From positions 78,912 through 142,911 of the forward strand of contig NZ_LXGN01000045.1 of the NCBI RefSeq assembly GCF_009372255.1: a stretch of 64,000 bases of DNA. The letters are read 5' to 3'. Source of the stretch: Acinetobacter guerrae (GTDB lineage Bacteria; Pseudomonadota; Gammaproteobacteria; Pseudomonadales; Moraxellaceae). Positions 1 to 8,343 of the stretch are shown in pieces (position 1 is the stretch's first letter; each line of letters opens with the position of its first letter). The notes under the pieces were generated by a model. It was not told the DNA's origin and ran no database searches. It saw only the letters and a list, made by a program, of their open reading frames with translations. A program made the translations under genes and the position numbers.

Positions 1-19
1 AATCCAGCCGCCCCTGCCA
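1..19 (+). tRNA. 3' end of a tRNA-Gln (cut by window edge)
   Basis: The first 19 bases repeat exactly the last 19 bases of the complete tRNA-Gln at 114-188: the end of the T arm, the acceptor 3' strand, the discriminator base and an encoded CCA. It is therefore the tail of a tandem copy whose body lies before the window. The anticodon is not visible, so identity rests on the match to the second copy. Confidence 0.85.
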
Positions 20-73
20 TTTACATCATTAAATGTCAGACAGGTTATTTACTTTGTTTTTTGTTGAATTTTC

Positions 74-102
74 TTGACATAAACAGGTAAAACCATTAAA
101 GT
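74..102 (+). promoter_or_regulatory. Sigma-70 promoter of the second tRNA-Gln
   Basis: A perfect -35 hexamer TTGACA (74-79) is followed after 17 bases by TAAAGT (97-102), which matches the -10 consensus at four of six positions. The predicted start point is a few bases before the tRNA 5' end at 114. The second tRNA copy thus seems able to be transcribed on its own rather than only from the upstream copy. Confidence 0.6.
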
Positions 103-113
103 TCTGCCGCATT

Positions 114-188
114 AGGGGCGTCGCCAAGTGGTAAGGCACCGGGTTTTGATCTCGGCATCCGTTGGTTCGAATCCAGCCGCCCCTGCCA
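114..188 (+). tRNA. tRNA-Gln (anticodon TTG)
   Basis: A full cloverleaf can be drawn. The acceptor strands AGGGGCG and CGCCCCT pair, the anticodon stem CCGGG/CTCGG encloses the 7-base loop TTTTGAT with anticodon TTG (reads CAA and, by wobble, CAG), and a GGTTCGAATCC T arm is present. The 3' CCA is encoded. It is the second of two tandem copies and lies 155 bp before prs. Confidence 0.95.
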
Positions 189-240
189 TATAACAGATTG
201 TTCTTTAAACTACCCGTTAGAAAAACTAACTATTTTTCTT

Positions 241-320
241 TTGCGCTCGGGCGAAGCATTGCTTAACCCCTTTGGAAAATCATCGTTTTTTCCCTTGCGC
301 TCGGGTGAAGCGTTGCTTCA
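241..320. repeat. Pair of near-identical hairpin-forming repeats
   Basis: Two copies of a ~26-base unit lie at 241-265 and 295-320, both beginning TTGCGCTCGGG and ending in an AAGC-GCTT hairpin. The second copy forms a perfect 7-bp stem GTGAAGC/GCTTCAC with a GTT loop. They sit between tRNA-Gln and prs. They resemble REP-like palindromes; a related TTGCTTCAC hairpin occurs near 9044. Possible roles are RNA processing, attenuation or decay control between the tRNA and prs. Confidence 0.5.
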
Positions 321-343
321 CGTAATCCTCGCTCAGGTGCTTC

Positions 344-1297
344 ATGCCCAATCTTGTCGTTTTTAGTGGAACTGCTCATCCACAATTTGCTCAAAAAGTC
401 GTTAGTCATTTGCACATCCCTTTGGGAGCTGCTGCTGTAGGTAAATTTTCTGATGGTGAAATCACTGTCGAAATTACTGAAAATGTGCGTGGCAAAGACG
501 TTTTCATTGTTCAGCCTACCTGTGCACCAACCAATGATAACCTGATGGAAATTCTGGTTATGGCAGATGCATTACGTCGTGCAAGTGCAGGACGTATTAC
601 GGCTGTGATTCCTTATTTTGGTTATGCCCGTCAAGACCGTCGTCCACGTTCAACTCGCGTTCCTATTACCGCAAAAGTAGTTGCAGATATGCTGACTACA
701 GTCGGTATTGACCGTGTGGTGATGATCGACCTACATGCTGACCAGATTCAGGGTTTCTTTGATATTCCTGTCGATAACATTTATGGTACTCCTGCTTTGT
801 TGGCTGACTTACGTCAACAGCAACATCATAATTTAATGGTCGTTTCACCAGATGTTGGTGGTGTTGTTCGTGCTCGTGCAGTCGCCAAGCAAATGGGCGA
901 TATTGATCTTTCAATTATCGATAAACGTCGTCAAAAAGCCAATGAATCCCAAGTGATGCATTTGATTGGTGATGTAAAAGATCGTGACTGTGTCATTGTC
1001 GATGATATGGTAGATACTGCTGGTACATTGTGTAAAGCTGCTGATGCTCTAAAACAGTTTGGTGCGCGCCGTGTGATTGCATATGCAACTCACCCAGTAC
1101 TTTCAGGTAAAGCGATCGAAAATCTTACAAATTCTGTGATTGATGAATTAGTCGTAACTGACACAATTCCTCTTTCTGTCGAAGCACAAAATCTAGGCAA
1201 GATTCGTCAGGTTTCTGTTGCTGGCATGGTCGCTGAAACAATTCGTCGTATTAATAACGAAGAATCTATTAGCGCAATGTTCGATAGTTATCTATAA
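344..1297 (+). CDS. prs: Ribose-phosphate pyrophosphokinase
   Basis: This cytosolic enzyme transfers pyrophosphate from ATP to ribose 5-phosphate and makes PRPP for purine, pyrimidine, histidine, tryptophan and NAD synthesis. The 317-residue length is normal for class I PRPP synthases. The PRPP-binding loop DDMVDTAGT begins at residue 220, and the ATP/phosphate-binding segment around RQDRRPR is present. It follows tRNA-Gln and precedes rplY and pth, an order usual in Acinetobacter. An intrinsic terminator follows at 1314. No strong Shine-Dalgarno sequence is seen before the ATG; the start was chosen because the protein begins at the conserved N-terminus. Confidence 0.97.
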   Translation: MPNLVVFSGTAHPQFAQKVVSHLHIPLGAAAVGKFSDGEITVEITENVRGKDVFIVQPTCAPTNDNLMEILVMADALRRASAGRITAVIPYFGYARQDRRPRSTRVPITAKVVADMLTTVGIDRVVMIDLHADQIQGFFDIPVDNIYGTPALLADLRQQQHHNLMVVSPDVGGVVRARAVAKQMGDIDLSIIDKRRQKANESQVMHLIGDVKDRDCVIVDDMVDTAGTLCKAADALKQFGARRVIAYATHPVLSGKAIENLTNSVIDELVVTDTIPLSVEAQNLGKIRQVSVAGMVAETIRRINNEESISAMFDSYL

Positions 1298-1313
1298 TAG
1301 CGCAGCTTTTTTC

Positions 1314-1340
1314 AAACCCTAGCTTTGGCTAGGGTTTTCT
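1314..1340 (+). terminator. Intrinsic terminator after prs
   Basis: A 10-bp perfect stem, AAACCCTAGC paired with GCTAGGGTTT around the loop TTTG, is followed by a short T-rich tail. It separates prs from rplY. Confidence 0.75.
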
Positions 1341-1394
1341 ATCACTAAACTGGTCGCAAGTTTAGTTTATTTAAACCTTAATGAGGATTTTCTC

Positions 1395-1691
1395 ATGGCA
1401 AACTTCGTATTAAACGCTCAAGCGCGCGCTGAAGACAAACAAGGGAAAGGTGCGAGCCGCCGCCTTCGTCATGAAGCATTGATTCCTGCTATCATCTACG
1501 GTGGTAATGCAGAGCCTGTAGCAGTAACTTTAGAACTTCGTGAAGTTGTAAAAGCTTTAGAAAACAATGCTTTTTTTGAAGAAGTTATTGAAATCAAAAT
1601 TGGTGATAAAGTTGAAAACGTTAAAATCCAAGCGTTACAACGTCATCCTGCTAAAAACACACCAATGCACGCAGACTTTAAACGCGCGTAA
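1395..1691 (+). CDS. rplY: 50S ribosomal protein L25
   Basis: This ribosomal protein binds 5S rRNA in the large subunit. The 98-residue product is the short L25 form without the C-terminal CTC domain. The family signatures are [16 protein letters not shown] near the N-terminus and the C-terminal [12 protein letters not shown] segment. A good Shine-Dalgarno (TGAGGA) lies just before the ATG. It sits 18 bp before pth and probably forms a two-gene unit with it. Confidence 0.96.
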   Translation: MANFVLNAQARAEDKQGKGASRRLRHEALIPAIIYGGNAEPVAVTLELREVVKALENNAFFEEVIEIKIGDKVENVKIQALQRHPAKNTPMHADFKRA

Positions 1692-1709
1692 GTTGTTGAG
1701 CGTAAATTA

Positions 1710-2291
1710 GTGTCAAATATTTCGCTAATTGTTGGTTTGGGCAATCCCGGTACGGAATATGCCCAAACTCGCCATAATGCAGGTTTCTGGTTTGTTGAAC
1801 AGCTTGCAGATCAATATGGCATTACCCTTAAAAAAGATCCAAAATTTAACGGTTATACTGGACGTGGTACAATAGAAGGACATGATGTTCGCCTATTAAT
1901 CCCGACTACGTTTATGAATCGATCCGGTCAAAGTGTTGTTCCCTTTGCCAAATTTTATCAAATTACCCCAGAATCCATTTTAATTGCTCATGACGAACTG
2001 GACATGGATCCAGGCATTATTCGTCTCAAAAGCGGTGGTGGACATGGTGGTCACAATGGTCTGCGTGACATTGTCCCCCATATCGGTTCAAATTTTCATC
2101 GGTTACGTATTGGTATTGGTCATCCCGGCTCTAAAGAGCGTGTTTCAGGACATGTACTGGGTAAAGCACCGAAAGATGAACAACAGTTAATGGATGATGC
2201 GATTCATCATGCGTTATCTAAAGTGGAATTAATGGTCGATGGCCAATTTTCACAGGCAATGAATCAAATCAATGCTTACAAACCCAATTAA
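1710..2291 (+). CDS. pth: Peptidyl-tRNA hydrolase
   Basis: This enzyme hydrolyses the ester bond of peptidyl-tRNAs that drop off ribosomes, which recycles tRNA. At 193 residues it has the usual length. It shows the VGLGNPG start motif with Asn12, the catalytic His22 in TRHNAGFW, the conserved Asp in AHDELDMD, and the GGHGGHNGL glycine-rich segment. The start is GTG, with a weak TGAG element upstream. It lies downstream of rplY with an 18-bp gap. Confidence 0.97.
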   Translation: MSNISLIVGLGNPGTEYAQTRHNAGFWFVEQLADQYGITLKKDPKFNGYTGRGTIEGHDVRLLIPTTFMNRSGQSVVPFAKFYQITPESILIAHDELDMDPGIIRLKSGGGHGGHNGLRDIVPHIGSNFHRLRIGIGHPGSKERVSGHVLGKAPKDEQQLMDDAIHHALSKVELMVDGQFSQAMNQINAYKPN

Positions 2292-2427
2292 CATGATTTG
2301 TTGAATATTCCCGCTTGCCATATGCTCTTTTTAAGAGCAAAATGCGCATGCAAATGCCGACTCAAAAAGTCAGATTAGGTTTTAACCTTAAGATCATACG
2401 CTTAGGTCAACTCAGGAGACGCTAGCC

Positions 2428-2808
2428 ATGCTATCTCGTTTATTAAAATGCAAAATTCACCGTGCAGTGGTTACGCATGCCGAACTTCACTATGAAGGTT
2501 CTTGTGCAATTGACGGCGTATTAATGGATTTAGCTGGGATTCGCGAATACGAAGAAATCCATGTCTGGAACGTCACCAACGGCAAACGCTTTGCAACATA
2601 TGCGATTCGTGGTGAAGACCATTCAGGTATTATTTCAGTCAATGGCGGCGCAGCGCATCAAGCTGATGTGGGTGATCTGGTGATTATCGCAACTTTTGGT
2701 GACTTTACTGAAGCCGAAGCGAATGCTCATAAACCACGTTTGGTATATGCGAATCCAGATAACACTGTGAATCACACAGCAAACTGTATTCCAGTTCAAG
2801 TGGCTTAA
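2428..2808 (+). CDS. panD: Aspartate 1-decarboxylase (proenzyme)
   Basis: This enzyme converts L-aspartate to beta-alanine for pantothenate and coenzyme A synthesis. The 126-residue proenzyme contains the self-cleavage site Gly24-Ser25 in YEGSC; Ser25 becomes the catalytic pyruvoyl group. Lys9 and His11 are in the expected N-terminal context. An AGGAG Shine-Dalgarno sequence supports the ATG. It stands alone, away from panBC, between pth and the FMN riboswitch, and is closed by a terminator. Confidence 0.97.
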   Translation: MLSRLLKCKIHRAVVTHAELHYEGSCAIDGVLMDLAGIREYEEIHVWNVTNGKRFATYAIRGEDHSGIISVNGGAAHQADVGDLVIIATFGDFTEAEANAHKPRLVYANPDNTVNHTANCIPVQVA

Positions 2809-2824
2809 CAGTCCAAGATATTTG

Positions 2825-2850
2825 AAAAGCCCGCATAGACGGGCTTTTTT
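2825..2850 (+). terminator. Intrinsic terminator after panD
   Basis: The stem AAAAGCCCG/CGGGCTTTT with a 6-base loop is followed by a run of T. It is a textbook rho-independent terminator. Confidence 0.9.
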
Positions 2851-2934
2851 ATACTTCTTTCAAATATGCTTTGAAACTCTTGTTCTAAAAAAGATCTCGT
2901 TTTTTAGTTGAAAAAGACTATAATTATGGAACAT

Positions 2935-3072
2935 CGCTTCAGGGCGGGGTGTAATTCCCCACCGGCGGTAAACTCACCACGAGTAAGCCCGCGAGCAATT
3001 GATTTTATATGATCAATCGCAGATTTGGTGCGAATCCAAAGCCGACGGTATAGTCCGGATGAAAGAAGACGA
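2935..3072 (+). promoter_or_regulatory. FMN riboswitch (RFN element) upstream of ribB
   Basis: The conserved RFN blocks appear in order: AGGGCGGGGTGTAATTCCCC, ACCGGCGGTA, GCCCGCGAGC, a variable stem (GATTTTATATGATC), GATTTGGTG, AATCCAAAGCCGACGGT, and ATAGTCCGGATGAAAGAAGA. This is the aptamer that binds flavin mononucleotide and represses riboflavin genes. A TATAAT -10 element at 2919-2924 fits a start just before the aptamer; no good -35 is seen. Between aptamer and ribB a small inverted repeat (GAAATG 3131-3136, CATTTC 3159-3164) brackets the Shine-Dalgarno, so control could act on translation. Confidence 0.95.
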
Positions 3073-3166
3073 CGTTCCACAGTAGATCAACTCTGGTCTA
3101 TTGTTACGACCCTATTTCTGCATCAGTCCTGAAATGTTTAACCGTAACTTTACGAGAGCATTTCAT

Positions 3167-3826
3167 ATGTCTAGTTTGATTCAACCTGAAATTTTCTTTT
3201 CAGCCCTATCCCCTGCCGAACAACGTATTCAACAAGCCCTAGAAGATATCCGTCAGGGAAAACCCGTTTTGGTGATGGATGACTTTGATCGTGAAAATGA
3301 AGCCGATCTGATTGTTGCCGCTGAAACATTAAATGTAGACACCATGGCCCGCATGATCCGTGATGGTTCTGGAATTGTTTGTTTTTGCTTAACGGAAGAT
3401 CTTGCAGATCATCTACAATTACCACCAATGGTACAAAATAACTCTAGCCAGTTTCACACTGCATTTACTGTGACGATTGAAGCGGCTCAAGGCGTAACAA
3501 CAGGTGTGTCGGCAAAAGATCGCGTCACAACGATTCATACCGCGATTAAAGATGGCGCTGTTGCCAGTGACCTAAATCGTCCTGGTCATGTATTTCCTTT
3601 ACGCGCAAGAAATGGTGGTATTTTAAGCCGACGTGGTCATACAGAAGCTACGATTGACCTTGCTCGACTTGCAGGATTAAAACCATCGGGAGTGCTATGT
3701 GAGTTAACAAATCCAGATGGAACGATGGCATCGGGTATTCAAGTCTTAGCTTATGCTCAGACCCATCACCTTACTGTGATCACTATTGAAGAGTTGGTTC
3801 AATATCGAATCAAACATAATATTTAA
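3167..3826 (+). CDS. ribB: 3,4-dihydroxy-2-butanone-4-phosphate synthase
   Basis: This enzyme makes the four-carbon precursor of riboflavin from ribulose 5-phosphate. I chose the ATG at 3167 because GAGAG lies at good spacing before it and the 219-residue product matches the length of single-domain RibB. The open frame could extend to a TTG at 3101, inside the riboswitch leader, which is unlikely. The acidic loop [11 protein letters not shown] and the [17 protein letters not shown] active-site segment are present. There is no fused RibA domain. Expression is expected to fall when FMN is high. Confidence 0.96.
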   Translation: MSSLIQPEIFFSALSPAEQRIQQALEDIRQGKPVLVMDDFDRENEADLIVAAETLNVDTMARMIRDGSGIVCFCLTEDLADHLQLPPMVQNNSSQFHTAFTVTIEAAQGVTTGVSAKDRVTTIHTAIKDGAVASDLNRPGHVFPLRARNGGILSRRGHTEATIDLARLAGLKPSGVLCELTNPDGTMASGIQVLAYAQTHHLTVITIEELVQYRIKHNI

Positions 3827-3845
3827 ATTTAAGTCTTTTCATTTT

Positions 3846-3867
3846 TCCCGAATCACTGTATTCGGGA
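3846..3867. terminator. Bidirectional terminator between ribB and the HPP gene
   Basis: The stem TCCCGAAT/ATTCGGGA with a 6-base loop is flanked by T-rich sequence on the right and A/T-rich sequence on the left. It lies between two convergent genes. Confidence 0.7.
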
Positions 3868-3871
3868 TTTC

Positions 3872-4402
3872 TTATTTACTCTGCCAAAACCCCAAACCAT
3901 ATAAAGGCCATTTTTGGCTTGCTTTAATATTATTTACTAACCATGCAATGGCCACCAATGCAACCGCTCCTGTCAGAACTGGAAAAATTAAGAAACCCCA
4001 AGAATAATTCACACTTTGTGCTGTGAGTAAAATGACTAAAGGATTTGCACCTGCAGGTGGATGTACACAACGTAGTAATTGCATTAACGCAATTGCACAA
4101 CCTACAGCCAAAGCAATACTTATGAAATGACTACCTAAAATTTTTAAAAAAACCAAACCAATCAATGCAGAAACAAAATGCCCCAAAATAATATTCCGCG
4201 GTTGCGCTAAAGGTGACTGGGAAACAGCATAAAGCAACACGCAGGTTGCACCAAATGGTGCCATAATCCACAGATGACCAGACCATTGTCCTAAACCTAA
4301 TAGCAAAGCAATACTAAGCGTTCCACCGATTAAACCTCTTAAGATATCAGCATATGCTGGTCTAGGTGCCAATTTTTCTTTGCCCATAAAAATTGAAAAC
4401 AT
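3872..4402 (-). CDS. HPP family integral membrane protein
   Basis: This is a 176-residue inner-membrane protein with about four or five hydrophobic segments and the family motif CVHPPAGANPL near residue 115. HPP proteins are poorly characterised; some plant and cyanobacterial members have been linked to nitrite transport, but I would not assign a substrate here. A good Shine-Dalgarno (AAGGA) precedes the ATG. It is divergent from a TetR-family gene, with a perfect 26-bp palindrome between them, so it is a probable target of that regulator. Confidence 0.85.
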   Translation of the reverse strand: MFSIFMGKEKLAPRPAYADILRGLIGGTLSIALLLGLGQWSGHLWIMAPFGATCVLLYAVSQSPLAQPRNIILGHFVSALIGLVFLKILGSHFISIALAVGCAIALMQLLRCVHPPAGANPLVILLTAQSVNYSWGFLIFPVLTGAVALVAIAWLVNNIKASQKWPLYGLGFWQSK

Positions 4403-4418
4403 GAATATATTTCCTTCA

Positions 4419-4447
4419 TTGATTTTAGAATGACTGCAAGCTATAAT
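4419..4447 (+). promoter_or_regulatory. Promoter of the TetR-family gene
   Basis: TTGATT (4419-4424) and a perfect TATAAT (4442-4447) are separated by exactly 17 bases. The predicted start point falls at the left edge of the palindrome at 4451-4476, the arrangement expected for autorepression. Confidence 0.65.
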
Positions 4448-4450
4448 TCC

Positions 4451-4476
4451 AAAATAGTACAGATCTGTACTATTTT
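4451..4476. promoter_or_regulatory. 26-bp perfect palindrome, probable TetR-type operator
   Basis: The left arm AAAATAGTACAGA is followed directly by its exact reverse complement TCTGTACTATTTT, with no mismatch. It lies between the divergent HPP and TetR-family genes and overlaps the expected start point of the latter. The likely binder is the adjacent TetR-family protein. Confidence 0.75.
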
Positions 4477-4495
4477 AATCAAGAGCAAATTATTC

Positions 4496-5044
4496 ATGTC
4501 AAAATCTGCAAATAAAATTTTAGCAACCGCAGAGGTACTCTTTAATCGCGATAACTTTAGCGCTGTTGGGGTCGATTTAATTAGGGACGTGTCAGGCTGT
4601 TCTAAAACCACGATGTATACGTATTTTAAAAATAAGCAACAGTTGGTACTTAAAGTACTCAAAGAACGTGATCAAAGATTTAGAGAAAGCCTACAAAATT
4701 TTGTAGGTGAAGCACAGGACATTGAAGCACTCGATAAAATTTATGATTGGCATATTCAGTGGTTTCAACAAGATCATTTTAAAGGCTGTCTATTCATTCG
4801 CGCAGTGGCTGAGTCAACCATCAAAGAAAATGAAGTACATGAGATTTCTAAAGCTCATAAACAATGGATTTATTTATTTATTTCAACCAAAGTGCAAAAT
4901 TTAAAACACGCTGATGCGATTACTGAATTATGTTATAACTTTATTGAAAGTTTAATAAGCCGTTTTTTGGTAGAAGGCTTTAATCAAGACATAGCGGATC
5001 AAAACAAAGCCCTATTGAAATTACTTGTAGGTAAATTACAGTAA
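4496..5044 (+). CDS. TetR/AcrR family transcriptional regulator
   Basis: The 182-residue protein starts at the ATG at 4496, preceded by AGAG; an upstream in-frame start at 4430 would run through the promoter and operator and is rejected. The N-terminal helix-turn-helix is visible as NFSAVGVDLIRDVSGCSKTTMYTYFKNKQQL. The C-terminal part, which usually binds a ligand, has no recognised substrate signature. The adjacent palindrome suggests it represses itself and the divergent HPP gene. Confidence 0.88.
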   Translation: MSKSANKILATAEVLFNRDNFSAVGVDLIRDVSGCSKTTMYTYFKNKQQLVLKVLKERDQRFRESLQNFVGEAQDIEALDKIYDWHIQWFQQDHFKGCLFIRAVAESTIKENEVHEISKAHKQWIYLFISTKVQNLKHADAITELCYNFIESLISRFLVEGFNQDIADQNKALLKLLVGKLQ

Positions 5045-5055
5045 TCATACTCAGT

Positions 5056-5541
5056 CTAAGATTCTTCGACTATAGGTAGTAAATGAGTCCGCATCCCGTC
5101 TGCGCGTAACCATGCAAAGTCATAACTGGCTTGTGCCAATGATAAGATACGTCTTTCAAATTCCTGCCAAATAGCTTTAACCTGATCCCCACGAATTGAT
5201 AGACCACTCTCCTCAGCCAGATGTTTATTTTTTTCACAAAGTTTCAGCGCATGATATAACTTTCGCCCTTTCGTCGCATGTTCAAGCACACGAACACGCT
5301 TTAACTCTAGAAATTGCATCACCACAATTAAATTGGCATTGGGCAGCATGGGAATTAAAATCTGATCTAATTGTGAATCCAAGCGCTTCCATATACTGAG
5401 CTGCTGTTCAAGCGTAAATGTATTCCAGCGTATAATTTCATGATTGAAACGGCGACATCCACGACAAACATTATCCCCAAACGTCGTTGAACAGCGTCCT
5501 GCACATGGGGTTATCGTAGGGATGCGGCGATCATTACTCAA
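5056..5541 (-). CDS. DUF1289 domain-containing protein
   Basis: This is a 161-residue soluble protein. Its N-terminal ~45 residues match DUF1289: TPCAGRC, a short spacer, then CRGCRR and an EIIRW stretch. The four cysteines could bind zinc or an iron-sulfur cluster, but no function is established. The C-terminal ~100 residues are helical and not recognised. It converges with the TetR-family gene with a 12-bp gap. Confidence 0.75.
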   Translation of the reverse strand: MSNDRRIPTITPCAGRCSTTFGDNVCRGCRRFNHEIIRWNTFTLEQQLSIWKRLDSQLDQILIPMLPNANLIVVMQFLELKRVRVLEHATKGRKLYHALKLCEKNKHLAEESGLSIRGDQVKAIWQEFERRILSLAQASYDFAWLRADGMRTHLLPIVEES

Positions 5542-5853
5542 AATCTATCTCTCTGGTTAAAGTCTAAATCAGGATGGCTTTAGTTCATTCTGTGACATAT
5601 GCTTATACTATATCTTGTATGCAATAAAATTTTAACCACAATACTTGGTATTTTGCATAGAAATACGACAATTATCAGTTGCGCCTTACCATGCACACCA
5701 TATCTCACTGTAATGTGAAAGATTTTAGTTTTATTCAATTTCTTTTTATTTTCAAAAAATAATCCCTATAAAATGTATTACTTTCTCGCCTAATGATGTA
5801 TTTCACGCTAAAATACGCGCCAGAATTTTTCTCTCATGCTTTTGGAGTTTTCC
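5542..5853. other. Intergenic region, divergent promoters expected
   Basis: This 312-bp AT-rich gap lies between the DUF1289 gene (leftward) and trhO (rightward). A -10-like TAAAAT lies at 5809-5814, about 40 bp before the trhO start, without a convincing -35. No RNA gene, repeat or extra reading frame was recognised. Confidence 0.5.
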
Positions 5854-6786
5854 ATGAACGCTACTGTAGAACAGCTTGCACCTGTAGAACAGCAAGCGAC
5901 CACTGATTGGGTTGTTGCCGCACTATATCAATTTAAAGAAGTGAGCAATGCTGCGGATTTACAGCAACGCTTGCTCGATTTAGTCAAAAACATCAATCTG
6001 TGTGGAACTCTGATCGTTGCAAGTGAGGGAATTAACGGCACAGTAGCAGGTGATCGACAAGCCATTGATAAAATTTATCAGTTTTTACTGAGTGAAGGTT
6101 TTAATGCGATGGAGTACAAAGAATCGCAAAGTTCAGAAAAACCGTTCCGTAAAATGAAGATCAAACTCAAACAAGAGATTGTGACCTTAGGTGTTGAAGT
6201 CAAACCACGTGATTTAGTCGGCCATTATCTTGATCCTAAAGAATGGAACGAGCTGATTAGCCGTGACGATGTGATCTTAGTCGATACCCGTAATGATTAT
6301 GAATATAAAGCGGGAACATTTAAGGGCGCGATTGATCCAAAAACTGAAACTTTCCGCGAATTTCCAGAATACGTCAAACAAAATCTTGAACAGCACAAAG
6401 ACAAAAAAATTGCGATGTTTTGTACGGGCGGTATTCGCTGTGAAAAATCAACTTCTTTACTTCTGCAAGAAGGTTTTAACGAGGTTTATCACTTAAAAGG
6501 CGGTATTTTAAAATATCTGGAAGAAACACCTGCCGAAGAAAGCTTATGGGAAGGTGAATGTTTTGTATTTGATGGTCGTACTGCGGTTACCCATGGCGTA
6601 GAAGAAGGTCAAAATGTCAAATGCCATGCTTGCGGTTGGCCACTTACCCCAGAAGAATCAGCTCTAGCTAGCTATGAACATGGTGTTTCATGTGTGTACT
6701 GTATCGATAAAACATCTGAAAAACAAAAAGAAGGTTTCCGTATGCGTCAGTCACAAATTGCAGCTGCAAAGCGCAAACGCCTTTGA
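5854..6786 (+). CDS. trhO: tRNA uridine(34) hydroxylase, rhodanese domain
   Basis: TrhO (YceA) hydroxylates uridine 34 of certain tRNAs as a step to 5-carboxymethoxy- or methoxyuridine. The N-terminal part holds the SEGINGT motif, and the central rhodanese domain has FCTGGIRCEKS with the active Cys near residue 190. A C-terminal cysteine cluster (CHACGW, CVYC) looks metal-binding. The ATG at 5854 has GGAG before it and gives 310 residues; the upstream ATG at 5836 has no ribosome site. A strong terminator follows. Confidence 0.92.
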   Translation: MNATVEQLAPVEQQATTDWVVAALYQFKEVSNAADLQQRLLDLVKNINLCGTLIVASEGINGTVAGDRQAIDKIYQFLLSEGFNAMEYKESQSSEKPFRKMKIKLKQEIVTLGVEVKPRDLVGHYLDPKEWNELISRDDVILVDTRNDYEYKAGTFKGAIDPKTETFREFPEYVKQNLEQHKDKKIAMFCTGGIRCEKSTSLLLQEGFNEVYHLKGGILKYLEETPAEESLWEGECFVFDGRTAVTHGVEEGQNVKCHACGWPLTPEESALASYEHGVSCVYCIDKTSEKQKEGFRMRQSQIAAAKRKRL

Positions 6787-6813
6787 GTTGCCTTTTTAGA
6801 CTGAGATCATTTT

Positions 6814-6843
6814 AAGCCGAAATTTAAAATTTCGGCTTTTTTA
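6814..6843. terminator. Bidirectional terminator after trhO
   Basis: The stem AAGCCGAAATTT/AAATTTCGGCTT is followed by T residues, and A residues lie on its other side. It serves trhO and the convergent GNAT gene. Confidence 0.85.
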
Positions 6844-6850
6844 ATGCAGC

Positions 6851-7411
6851 TTAGGTCATCTGCCCCAAAATAAAAAATTGTCCAGAAGCCAGTACCACTT
6901 TATCTAAAACATGCATTCCTAGAGCATCATGGATTTTAAGCGAAACAGGGTTATCAGTATCAATAAAAGCCACAATAGCATCAAATCCTTGTGTTTTTAG
7001 ATCTTTCAATGCCTGATCATGTAAGGCTTTAGCAATACCTTTGCCGCGAAACTGATCATCTACCAAAATTGGTCCATAAGCCGCGTAGCGTAAATCTGCC
7101 AAAGGTGTTTCCTGCAAAATTAAAATATTGGCGTGCTCTTGAATATACGCCAAAATTTCTGGTCCTTTGGATTCAATTTCACGTTGTATCACTAAGAACC
7201 CAGAGGACTGTCCATCTAGTTCAGCCACATCAATAGCTGATACATCAATCCAGTGCTGAAGCAGTTGATCAAAATGCGGATTATCTTGAACAAAGCCTGA
7301 ATCCAGATCTTTTCCAACTTGGCTCAATTGTTGTTTTGAGTTGTTTTGATATAACTTAAGCATCCAGTCTTTGTCCTGTTTAATCGCTTTTCTGATTTTG
7401 ATCTGTGTCAT
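6851..7411 (-). CDS. GNAT family N-acetyltransferase
   Basis: This 186-residue protein has the GNAT acetyl-CoA motif A as ILVDDQFRGKGIAKAL near residues 120-135, followed by a motif-B-like DNPVSLKIHDALGM. The substrate cannot be told. It is a single gene, convergent with trhO, with a 315-bp AT-rich upstream region. Confidence 0.85.
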   Translation of the reverse strand: MTQIKIRKAIKQDKDWMLKLYQNNSKQQLSQVGKDLDSGFVQDNPHFDQLLQHWIDVSAIDVAELDGQSSGFLVIQREIESKGPEILAYIQEHANILILQETPLADLRYAAYGPILVDDQFRGKGIAKALHDQALKDLKTQGFDAIVAFIDTDNPVSLKIHDALGMHVLDKVVLASGQFFILGQMT

Positions 7412-7726
7412 ATCCCTACCTCACTTTTAATGATGGTTACAGCCAATAATTGAACTTATTCATTGTTTTTATTAAATTAAGTACAATTTATATGGCTCAA
7501 TTTCACTGGTTACAAGATTAAAATTTAAGCCAGACATTATGATCATACCTTGTTGCATAATTTTATCCTGTTATTGTCATGTTTCATCCTAATCGATCAT
7601 TGTTTAAGTTACATGCGTGATTATGTAGGGAAATGTATAAAAAAATTTAGTCCACTTATTTACATAAGAAATATTTAAAAACAGCGACTTAACCTTTAAG
7701 ATCAATTTATTTACTCATGAAAATAT
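7412..7726. other. Intergenic region between GNAT and dedA-family genes
   Basis: This 315-bp AT-rich stretch must hold the divergent promoters of both neighbours. Only weak hexamers are seen (for example TTGTTT at 7600 with TATGTA at 7622). No repeat, RNA gene or terminator was recognised. Confidence 0.4.
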
Positions 7727-8338
7727 ATGGACAATTGGATCATCCAGATGATTGAAAATCTGGGCTACTTCGGTATCGCCATCCTCATGTTTCTGGATAA
7801 TGTCTTCCCTCCCATTCCTTCAGAAGTCATTATGCCAAGTGCTGGATATACTGCATCTCGTGGGCAACTTCAAATCGTGGGTGTAATTATTGCAGGCAGT
7901 TTAGGATCAATACTTGCAGCCGCAGTACTCTATGCAATTGGTCGTAAAATTCCTCACGCTGCTCTATTTAAATGGGTAGATCGTTACGGAAAATATTTAT
8001 TTATTAAGTCCAAAGACCTAGAAAAAGCACTCGATTGGTTTGAGCATTATGGACACCGTATTGTTTTTTTTGGTCGAATGATTCCCGCTGTTCGTTCTTT
8101 AATTAGTATTCCTGCAGGTATGAGTCATATGCCTTTTGGCAAATTTATGCTTTACAGTAGCGTGGGAACCGTAATTTGGACAACATTTTTAGCTTGTGTT
8201 GGTTTCTATTTTGGTGAAAATCAAGAACTCATGTTTACAATTATGCATCGGGTTGGATATATCATTTTAGCAATTACTTTATTATTGGGTGGTTGGTGGT
8301 TATATCGTAAATTTTATAAGCCCAATAAATCAAGGTAA
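7727..8338 (+). CDS. DedA family inner-membrane protein
   Basis: This 203-residue polytopic protein carries the DedA/SNARE-associated pattern: an N-terminal re-entrant segment DNVFPPIPSEVIMP with the conserved acidic residue, and FFGRMIPAVRSLISIPAG with the key arginines near residues 120-135. DedA proteins are linked to undecaprenyl-phosphate and phospholipid translocation and to membrane homeostasis; the specific role here is open. The Shine-Dalgarno is weak. The methyltransferase gene follows after 5 bp, so the two are likely co-transcribed. Confidence 0.9.
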   Translation: MDNWIIQMIENLGYFGIAILMFLDNVFPPIPSEVIMPSAGYTASRGQLQIVGVIIAGSLGSILAAAVLYAIGRKIPHAALFKWVDRYGKYLFIKSKDLEKALDWFEHYGHRIVFFGRMIPAVRSLISIPAGMSHMPFGKFMLYSSVGTVIWTTFLACVGFYFGENQELMFTIMHRVGYIILAITLLLGGWWLYRKFYKPNKSR

Positions 8339-8343
8339 TCAAT

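Noticed and set aside
3101..3166. N-terminal extension of RibB from a TTG
   Set aside because: The TTG lies in the riboswitch leader without a ribosome site; the ATG at 3167 gives the normal family length.
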